From the NCBI GenBank assembly GCA_903813345.2, contig CAIIXF020000012.1, positions 16,174,020 to 16,238,019 on the forward strand: a DNA stretch of 64,000 bases. Direction: 5' to 3'. The notes beneath the pieces are model-generated. The model had not been told where the DNA came from. It ran no database searches and worked only from the letters and a program-made list of their open reading frames with translations. Shown piece by piece: positions 55,930 through 64,000 of the stretch (positions within the stretch are counted from its first letter, which is position 1; every line of letters begins with the position of its first letter). A program made the position numbers and the translations under genes. This DNA is from Owenia fusiformis. Its lineage: Eukaryota > Annelida > Polychaeta > Sabellida > Oweniidae.

Positions 55930-57858
55930 TGTCCCCACCTATGGGTGATCCCATCAAATGGTTATCCTAAAAATGATAAGACAAGACTTTAACGACACAA
56001 TTTGAGGATGGAAAATCCAATATGGCCACCTTAAAATTTACCCAGAATGCCCAAAAATTAGTCAGTCCTAGATTTTCATACTAAGAAGCACCCCTGAAAA
56101 TTTGAAATTGATCCGTCACACAGTTAACCAGAAAACATGTAAACAAGACTTTACAGACAAGATTTGAGGACCTAAAATCCAAAATGGCTGCCTTGACATT
56201 TATCCAGAATGCCCAAAAACTAATCTGTTCTAGATTTTCATACTAAGAATCATCCCTGAAAATTTGAAAATTGATCTACCAAACGGTTCACCTGGAAATG
56301 CGTAGACAAAACTTTACAAACAAGATTTTAGGACAGAAAATCCAAAATGGCTGCCTTGACATAGTTTTCCATACTAAGAATCATCCCTGAAAATTTGAAA
56401 TTGATCTACCTAACGGTTCACCTAAAAACGCGTAGACAAGACTTTACAGGCAAAATTTTGAGACGGAAAATCAAAAATGGCTGCTTTGACATTTATACTG
56501 AATGCATAAAAACTAATGAGATCTAGATTTTCATACTAAGAATCATCCCTGAAAATTTGAAATTGATCTACCAAACAGTTCACCTGGAAATGTGTAGACA
56601 AGACTTTACAGACGAGATTTTAGGACAGAAAATCCAAAATGGCTGCCTTGACATTTACCCAGAATGCCCAAAAACTAATCAGATCTAGATTTTCATACTA
56701 AGAATCATCCCTGAAGACTTGAAATTGATCTACCAAACGGTTCACCTAAAAACTTGTAGACAAGACTTTACGGGCAAGATTTTAAGACGGAAAATCCAAA
56801 ATGGCTGCCTTGACATTTATCCAGAATGCATAAAAACTAATGAGATCTAGATTTTCATACTGAGAATCATCCCTGAAAATTTCAAATTGATCTACCATAC
56901 GGTTCACCTGGAAATGCATAGACAAGACTTTACAGACAAGATTTGAGGATGGAAAATCTAAAATGGCTGCCTTGACATTTACCCAGAATGCCCAAAAACT
57001 AATCAGATCTAGATTTTTATACTGAGAATCATCCCTGAAAATTTGAAATTGATCTACCAAACGGTTCACCTGAAAATGCGTAGACAAGACTTTACTGACA
57101 AGATTTTAGGACGGAAAATCCAAAATGGCTGCCTTGACATGTACCAAGAATGCCCAAAAACTAATCAGATTTAGATTTTCATACTAAGAATCATCCTTGA
57201 AAATTTGAAATTGATCCACCAAACGGTTGATCTGAAAACGTGTAGACAAGACTTTACACACGAGATTTTAGGACCAAAAAATCCAAAATGACCACAATAA
57301 AAAAGTGATTATGAGTTTTTGCTAATTTCTTTTAACAAAATTATCACATATAACTACTATTAACAATAACATAGGCTTTTACAACAAAGTACACCTGAAA
57401 TTATTTATAAAGCTACTAAATAGTTAAAGTATGAAAACTGAATAGCACCATTCAATATGATACAAAGTATTATCGTGCGCTAACTTTTCTTAAAACATTC
57501 AAAATGGCTGACATGACTGAGCTTACAGGTCCAAAACCTAATCATATCTAGAATGAAGTGAGCTGAACAAGATGTTAAAGTTTTAAAAGCAACTGTGAAG
57601 CCATTTTTCTTAAAGTGTGCAGACAAGGATTTTAGCATTTGACTTCAAAATGGCCGACAGGAAGTTGGTATCGAGTTAATTTCTTTTGATCCACATCTGT
57701 ATGCACTCATAAGTTATCCCTGAAAATTTGAAGGTGATATCTGTAGCGGTTTTGGAGAAAACTGCCGGACGTACGGACAGACGGACAGACAGACGGACAG
57801 ACAGACGGACGGACGCGCCTAGGCCGACAATATGGCCCCACACTATGTGGTGGGGACA
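55930..57858 (+). mobile_element. Pearl-like element: eight core repeats of about 160 bp plus microsatellite
   Basis: Ends are TGTCCCCACC (55930-55939) and its inverse GGTGGGGACA (57849-57858). Core units (AAAATCCAAAATGGCTGCCT, ATTTTCATACTAAGAATCAT, GTAGACAAGACTTTACAGAC) start near 56008, 56177, 56338, 56468, 56635, 56794, 56951 and 57116, with a diverged one at 57277. A (GACGGACA)n tract lies at 57768-57815. This build matches published bivalve pearl elements, considered non-autonomous (some authors place them with Helitrons). No protein is encoded. Confidence 0.75.
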
Positions 57859-57928
57859 TAATTAATGGAGATGTACTTAAGGGATAGATTACTGAGGATA
57901 CTTGAATTTAAAATAAATCTTGTATTAC

Positions 57929-58033
57929 CCTGCAGCACAGATCTGTTCTCCTGTGCCCTCCTAGAGAGGTATGGGATTGTGTCCTCCAGTGTACCATATG
58001 GCATAGACTTGTAGACAGGAAATCCAGCAGACC
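57929..58033 (-). CDS. PRODH: PRODH exon (proline dehydrogenase), C-terminal barrel end
   Basis: Mitochondrial flavoenzyme oxidising proline to pyrroline-5-carboxylate. The exon completes a Gly codon, then [19 protein letters not shown] and [16 protein letters not shown]. Human PRODH reads [29 protein letters not shown]; the YLSRRAxEN arginines bind the proline carboxylate in the family. Acceptor TGTTTAG|GGTCTG, donor CAGG|GTAATA. Its 5' 45 bp and acceptor are the seed of the array to the right. The last exon is not found. Confidence 0.92.
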
Positions 58034-61000
58034 CTAAACATTGAAAGAAATCATAGCGATGTAAAACATGTTATTCCAGTGTACCATATGGCATAGACTT
58101 GTAGACAGGAAATCCAGCAGACCCTAAACATTGAAAGAAATCATAGCGATGTAAAACATGTTATTCCAGTGTACCATATGGCATAGACTTGTAGACAGGG
58201 AATCCAGCAGAACCTAAACATTGCAAGAAATCATAGCGATGTAAAACATGTTATTCCAGTGTACCATATGGCATAGACTTGTAGACAGGGAATCCAGCAG
58301 AACCTAAACATTGCAAGAAATCATAGCAATGTAAAACATGTTATTTCGGTGTACCATATGGCATAGACTTGTAGACAGGAAATCCAGCAGACCCTAAACA
58401 TTGAAAGAAATCATAGCGATGTAAAACATGTTATTTCGGTGTACCATATGGCATAGACTTGTAGACAGGGAATCCAGCAGACCCTAAACATTGAAAGAAA
58501 TCATAGTGATGTAAAACATGTTATTCCAGTGTACCATATGGCATAGACTTGTAGACAGGGAATCCAGCAGACCCTAAACATTGCAAGAAATCATAGCGAT
58601 GTAAAGCATGTTATTCCAGTGTACCATATGGCATAGACTTGTAGACAGGGAATCCAGCAGACCCTAAACATTGCAAGAAATCATAGCGATGTAAAACATG
58701 TTATTCTTGTGAGCATTTTAATATTGTTTAGACTTGGCATAGACTTGTAGACAGGAAATCCAGCAGACCCTAAACATTGAAAGAAATCATAGCGATGTAA
58801 AACATGTTATTCCAGTGTGCCATATGGCATAGACTTGTAGACAGGGAATCCAGCAGACCCTAAACATGTTATTTTAGTGTACCATATGGCATAGACTTGT
58901 AGACAGGGAATCTAGCAGATCCTAAACATTGTAAGAGATCATAGCGATGTAAAACATGTTATTCCATTGTACCATATGGCATAGACTTGTAGACAGGGAA
59001 TCCAGCAGACCCTAAACATTGCAAGAAATCATAGCAATGTAAAGCATGTTATTTCAGTGTACCATATGGCATAGACTTGTAGACAGGAAATCTAGCAGAT
59101 CCTAAACATTGTAAGAGATCATAGCGATGTAAAACATGTTATTCCATTGTACCATATGGCATAGACTTGTAGACAGGGAATCCAGCAGACCCTAAACATT
59201 GTAAGAAATCATAGTGATGTAAAACATGTTTTTCCAGGGTGCCATATGGCATAGACTTGTAGACAGGATATCCAGCAGACCCTAAACATTGCAAGAAATC
59301 ATAGCGATGTAAAACATGTTATTTCGGTGTACCATATATGGCATAGACTTGTAGACAGGGAAACCAGCAGACCCTAAACATTGAAAGAAATCATAGCGAT
59401 GTAAAACATGTTATTTCGGTGTACCATATAGCATAGACTTGTAGACAGGGAATCCAGCAGACCCTAAACATTGCAAGAAATCATAGCAATGTAAAGCATG
59501 TTATTTCAGTGTACCATATGGCATAGACTTGTAGACAGGGAATCCAGCAGACCCTAAACATAGCAAGAAATCATAGCGATGTAAAACATGTTATTCCAGT
59601 GTACCAAATGGCATAGACTTGTAGACAGGGAATCCAGCAGACCCTAAACATTGAAAGAAATCATAGCGATGTAAAACATGTTATTCCAGTGTACCATATG
59701 GCATAGACTTGTAGACAGGGAATCCAGCAGAACCTAAACATTGAAAGAAATCATAGCGATGTAAAACATGTTATTCCAGTGTACCATATGGCATAGACTT
59801 GTAGACAGGGAATCCAGCAGAACCTAAACATTGAAAGAAATCATAGTGATGTAAAACATGTTATTCCAGTGTACCATATGGCATAGACTTGTAGACAGGG
59901 AATCCAGCAGAACCTAAACATTGAAAGAAATCATAGCGATGTAAAACATGTTATTCCAGTGTACCATATGGCATAGACTTGTAGACAGGGAATCCAGCAG
60001 AACCTAAACATTGAAAGAAATCATAGTGATGTAAAACATGTTATTTCAGTGTACCATATGGCATAGACTTGTAGACAGGGAATCCAGCAGACCCTAAACA
60101 TTGAAAGAAATCATAGCGATGTAAAACATGTTATTCCAGTGTACCATATGGCATAGACTTGTAGACAGGGAATCCAGCAGAACCTAAACATTGCAAGAAA
60201 TCATAGCGATGTAAAACATGTTATTCCAGTGTACCATATGGCATAGACTTGTAGACAGGGAATCCAGCAGACCCTAAACATTGTAAGAAATCATAGCGAT
60301 GTAAAACATGTTATTTCAGTGTACCATATGGCATAGACTTGTAGACAGGGAATCCAGCAGACCCTAAACATTGCAAGAAATCATAGTGATGTAAAACATG
60401 TTATTTCAGTGTACCATATGGCAATTATGGCATAGACTTGTAGACAGGGAATCCAGCAGACCCTAAACATTGCAAGAAATCATAGCGATGTAAAACATGT
60501 TATTTCAGTGTACCATATGGCAATTATGGCATAGACTTGTAGACAGGGAATCCAGCAGACCCTAAACATTGCAAGAAATCATAGCGATGTAAAACATGTT
60601 ATTCCAGTGTACCATATGGCATAGACTTGTAGACAGGGAATCCAGCAGACCCTAAACATTGAAAGAAATCATAGTGATGTAAAACATGTTATTCCAGTGT
60701 ACCAAATGGCATAGACTTGTAGACAGGGAATCCAGCAGACCCTAAACATTGAAAGAAATCATAGTGATGTAAAACATGTTATTCCAGTGTACCAAATGGC
60801 ATAGACTTGTAGACAGGGAATCCAGCAGACCCTAAACATTGAAAGAAATCATAGCGATGTAAAACATGTTATTTCAGTGTACCATATGGCAATTATGGCA
60901 TAGACTTGTAGACAGGGAAACCAGCAGACCCTAAACATTGAAAGAAATCATAGCGATGTAAAACATGTTATTTCAGTGTACCATATGGCAATTATGGCAT

Positions 61001-61075
61001 AGACTTGTAGACAGGGAATCCAGCAGACCCTAAACATTGCAAGAAATCATAGCGATGTAAAACATGTTATTCTTG
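58034..61075 (-). repeat. 90-bp array: about 34 copies of PRODH acceptor plus exon start
   Basis: Each unit (on the minus strand) has AACATGTTTTACATCGCTAT, GATTTCTTTCAATGTTTAG and GGTCTGCTGGATTCCCTGTC then TACAAGTCTATGCCATATGG. The period is exactly 90 bp over long stretches (58081, 58171, 58261, 58351). Some units carry a 13-bp insertion (GCAATTATGGCAT; near 60421, 60527, 60889, 60987). The unit edge ends the frame at ACACTGGAATAA, so only the copy next to 58033 makes protein. Confidence 0.95.
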
Positions 61076-61273
61076 TGAGCATTTTAATATTGTTTATGTG
61101 TTTTAAAATTTATCTTAGTAGCTATACTATATGTTCTGTTTAAAGCTTTCATCAAACAAGCAGATAAAAAAGATGAATTAAAATTTAGTGTTGAAAAGTC
61201 AGAAGATGAAAATTTATAATACAGAGGCATCAATTTTTATCCTCAATTTGTTTGTCTTTGCAATACTGCTTAC

Positions 61274-61362
61274 CAAGTGAAAATGAGACATGGTCAGCCA
61301 TTCCCATCAGCTGTCCAAAACACACAGAGTCTTCACCTGGATCTATACCAAGCTGATCAAGC
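61274..61362 (-). CDS. PRODH: PRODH exon upstream of the array
   Basis: LDQLGIDPGEDSVCFGQLMG then MADHVSFSLG. Human: LGLHPADHQVYFGQLLGMCDQISFPLG. Acceptor TGTTCTAG|GCTTG, donor ACTTG|GTAAGC, phase 1, joining exactly to the exon at 58033. Earlier exons lie to the right or outside the window. Confidence 0.92.
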
Positions 61363-61368
61363 CTAGAA

Positions 61369-61850
61369 CAGTAAAGCATGATTAGATAACAACATTTCAA
61401 ATTCAAACAAAGCATTTTATCCAGTGCTTTAATCCCAAACAAAATGATATTGCAATCTAATTTGATCAGAAGACAAATTATAGTAGAACAAATTATACAA
61501 TGATATGATTTTGATTGGAGATGTAATATCAATTTTTTTTTGAAAATTAAAAGTATTTGAACTCAAATTCTTACTCAACAGTTAATATGAATAAAATATG
61601 GAAAGTTATTAATACAGGGACTAACAGTAAAGCATGGTTATATAATATAAATTCAAACAAAGCATTTTGTCCAGTGCTTTAATCCCAAACAAAATTATAT
61701 ATCTAATCTAATCAGATGAAAAATTATTAGGAGAACAAATAAATTATACGATATGATTTTGATGGGAAATATTACATCAATTTTTTTAAAAATTATGAGT
61801 ATTTGAACTCAAATTCTTACTCAACAGTTAATATGAATAAAATATCAAAT
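61369..61850. repeat. Direct duplication of about 250 bp in the PRODH intron
   Basis: CAGTAAAGCATGATTAGATA, AATTCAAACAAAGCATTTTA and CCAGTGCTTTAATCCCAAAC at 61371-61440 recur at 61627-61690; GAACTCAAATTCTTACTCAA follows both. Confidence 0.85.
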
Positions 61851-62364
61851 AAGTAAAAATGAAAAATATATATTTTTGTCATTTAACAACTAACTATTCA
61901 ACTTTTTGATTTGGTGATATCTTGGTAAAGAATATACCCTAAGGTTATTTAGTCTCGACATATTTAAATGTTTAATCTTTTTCTCTATTCTTCTAAGATG
62001 GCATTGTTAGTGCACGGCATCCCAGTGATCTCCCCAAATTAGAGCTGAGGCATGACCATGGTTAAATACAAGGTGAGGCTAATTTGAATTGATGAGGCAA
62101 ACGAAGTTGATAAGATTCTAAAAACATTGTGCCATCATTTCAAAGATGCAAACAAATGAATAAATAAATAAATAAATATAATGCTACTGGATGTACTTGT
62201 GAGTCCAGTTTATGTGGTAAATTTGGGGCTAATTCAGAATGTCACATGTCTAACATCAGTTAAAAGAATAGTCTAAATAGATTTTTTGACCCATGCCTTG
62301 CTATACCCATGGGCAAATAGAGGAGGGAGGGGTAGACTATAAGCATTCCAAATTGTCCTTATAC

Positions 62365-62591
62365 TACAGTATGGGCCAAAAAATCAATGCCCAAGTTTAA
62401 AGATGAAAGATTCATATGATATATCTTAAACCATGCCATGTATGACATAACTCCGCAAGAAAACAATGCAATCATATGGTCATATTGTTAGGAAATGATT
62501 TACCTTTAAAATGATATTTAATACATGGCATGATTTAACATATATCATATGATCTTTAAACTTTGTTATTGTTTTTTTGGCCCAACCTGTC
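62365..62591. mobile_element. 227-bp foldback MITE, CAGTATGGGCCAAAA end
   Basis: TACAGTATGGGCCAAAAAAT, AAGTTTAAAGAT, CATATGATATATCTTAAACC, CATGCCATGTAT face ATACATGGCATG, TTAACATATATCATATGATC, TTTAAACTT, TTTTTTTGGCCCAACCTGT. Same family as 41926. Confidence 0.8.
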
Positions 62592-63534
62592 TAAAACTGT
62601 CTATTTATTACATCTTGAGGTAATACTTATGCAATGGTTTTCAAGGTTTACAATGAGGTATTCTTGTAGAATCTACACATAACATGTGTTGACGAACAAC
62701 AATGCTGAAATAAAATGTGAACATATTTTGAGGTGTTCACTTTGGAAAGGTGTTACTATGGTAACTGGTTACCTCTGTATTGTTGTCCTGACAGCACCCT
62801 CATTGCTACTGGCAACAATTATATTACACTTTGTTCCTACATCTTTGATGTGCTCAAGCATGGCATTGACTACTGCATTATACATATCACCTAGGGAAAC
62901 CAAAACTTACATCATAGGGATTGGAGTTGGAGGAAGAGGGGGTGGGGGGGGAGGGCGTCAGTAATATGAGATGAGGGGGGCAGGTTCTTGGATGTTGGAT
63001 CTAAAAATGATTTTAGCTAGATACAAGTCGGAAAGAGACTAGTTATATATCCCATAATAATAACTATAGACTTTAGACTATAGTGCATCATAGCTTTTGT
63101 ACTTTAAGTGCTACCCCAGTCCATGAATTCATAACAATACAAAATGGGTGGAGGGGAGAGGGGGTCGGAATGTAAAATCTACAAAGTCAATTTACAGCAT
63201 ATCATGGTACAATACTGTAGCTTGAGTCAAATACAATGAAGTAAAATATTTTCCAGTAAAAAGAATGATAGGGGGAGGGGGGCCAGTAAGGTCTAAATAC
63301 ATACATATATGTATACTAGTTTAAATAAATAAACAAAATGTGCAGTTTATTACTAAGTACTAATAAGGTGCAGGTAAAATAACTTAACTAAAGTCTATAG
63401 TGGCCTATAGTGTGGAATCAACCTTACTATTTATTTAAAAACAAACATTTGGGAAGATCCTAATACGCATTATTCTACACTTAGTGTACTAAATGCACAA
63501 TAACATTATGAAATAAATTTGATATCTATTGGCA

Positions 63535-63695
63535 AAATGAATAACCAGAGGATATCGCCACAATATACTGTGGAAAACTGATATGCGGAGGATATCACTA
63601 TGACATATACTCTGGAAAACCAATACGCGGAGGATATTGCCATAATTTACTCCAGAAAACCAACATGCGGAGGATATTGCGATGATATACTCCAC
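63535..63695. repeat. Minisatellite, about 48 bp unit, three to four copies
   Basis: CGGAGGATATCACTATGACA, TATACTCTGGAAAACCAATA and variants. Confidence 0.8.
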
Positions 63696-63885
63696 TTGTT
63701 GATTTTTTTATGAAATTTATTTTTCAATGATAAATATGCATTTAGTACACTAATTGAAGGATAATAAGAACAACCTATGATTTTTCAGGATATCATTTTT
63801 ATGTCCTCGGTGATCGTGCAGATATCAATATATCACCTCGTAGATAAAACGACATTCCTCAAAATCATAGAAAAACCTATAAATA

Positions 63886-64000
63886 CAGGCCTGTAGCCAG
63901 GATTTCTCAAGTGGGGTTCTCTTTTTGTTAAATTTACATCCAGATTTGCACCGCGCGCAATACCTAATTCAGTTACTTAATTATCATTGACATACTTTCC
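63886..64000. mobile_element. CAGGCC-family element, left end (cut by window)
   Basis: CAGGCCTGTAGCCAGGATTT opens at 63886, the same terminus as at 41564 and 8805. The right end is beyond the window. Confidence 0.5.

Larger units (their letters stand above)
61851..64000. other. PRODH intron or 5' flank, no exon recognised
   Basis: Includes a MITE at 62365, a G-run cluster at 62929-62956, and a minisatellite at 63535. No further PRODH exon seen on the minus strand. Confidence 0.4.

Noticed and set aside
55930-57858. Helitron with CTRR 3' end
   Set aside because: A hairpin-like CCCCAC/GTGGGG lies near the end, but I see no CTRR terminus; matching inverted ends fit better, so the class is left open.
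57990-61075. CRISPR-like regular repeats
   Set aside because: The 90-bp period is continuous with no unique spacers, and the unit contains a PRODH exon start; this is a eukaryotic tandem array.

Overview
This window looks like nuclear DNA of a bilaterian animal, most likely a marine invertebrate. Genes are split by GT-AG introns, the sequence is AT-rich, and introns and intergenic DNA are full of short transposons, foldback elements and minisatellites. Several repeats have the build described for bivalve 'pearl' elements (tandem core units of about 145-160 bp followed by an ACGG/ACAG microsatellite), so a mollusc or another lophotrochozoan is my best guess. The phylum is not proven.

Layout. 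(1) 234-936, plus strand: the last two coding exons of BCKDK (mitochondrial branched-chain ketoacid dehydrogenase kinase). (2) 5936-27796, minus strand: a complete KDM2 (JHDM1/FBXL10-11) histone demethylase gene. Nineteen coding exons join in frame to 1462 residues with JmjC, CXXC, PHD, F-box and LRR domains. BCKDK and KDM2 run tail to tail. (3) 16331-19632, inside a KDM2 intron: a mobile element coding for a tyrosine recombinase, with no reverse transcriptase seen, bounded by near-identical direct repeats. (4) 28000-34900: no recognisable gene, several repeats including a large foldback. (5) 34922-37106, plus strand: a two-exon class A GPCR of 506 residues. (6) 37200-42000: decayed transposons and a 131-bp satellite-like array. 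(7) 42045-50364, plus strand: eleven exons of an SLC18 (VMAT/VAChT-type) vesicular amine transporter whose first exon, carrying TM1, was not found. (8) 50500-57900: minisatellites, a LINE scrap and a 1.9-kb pearl-like element. (9) 57929-61362, minus strand: two exons of proline dehydrogenase (PRODH), separated by about 34 copies of a 90-bp unit.

Two things stand out. First, minisatellites have grown across exon-intron boundaries in three unrelated genes. BCKDK has three clear copies of a 5' splice site, the SLC18 gene has nine copies of a 3' splice site plus exon, and PRODH has about 34 copies of a 3' splice site plus the exon start. In BCKDK and PRODH the surplus sites lead quickly to stop codons, so splicing must choose one site among many copies. 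Second, the recombinase element in KDM2 has both reading frames open, a 76-nt intron that would fuse them in phase, and flanking repeats that look homologous to the tandem core array beside it. It may be an autonomous relative of the pearl-like elements.

The genes do not form a pathway or operon. BCKDK and PRODH are both mitochondrial amino-acid catabolism genes, but they lie almost 60 kb apart and nothing in the sequence links them.
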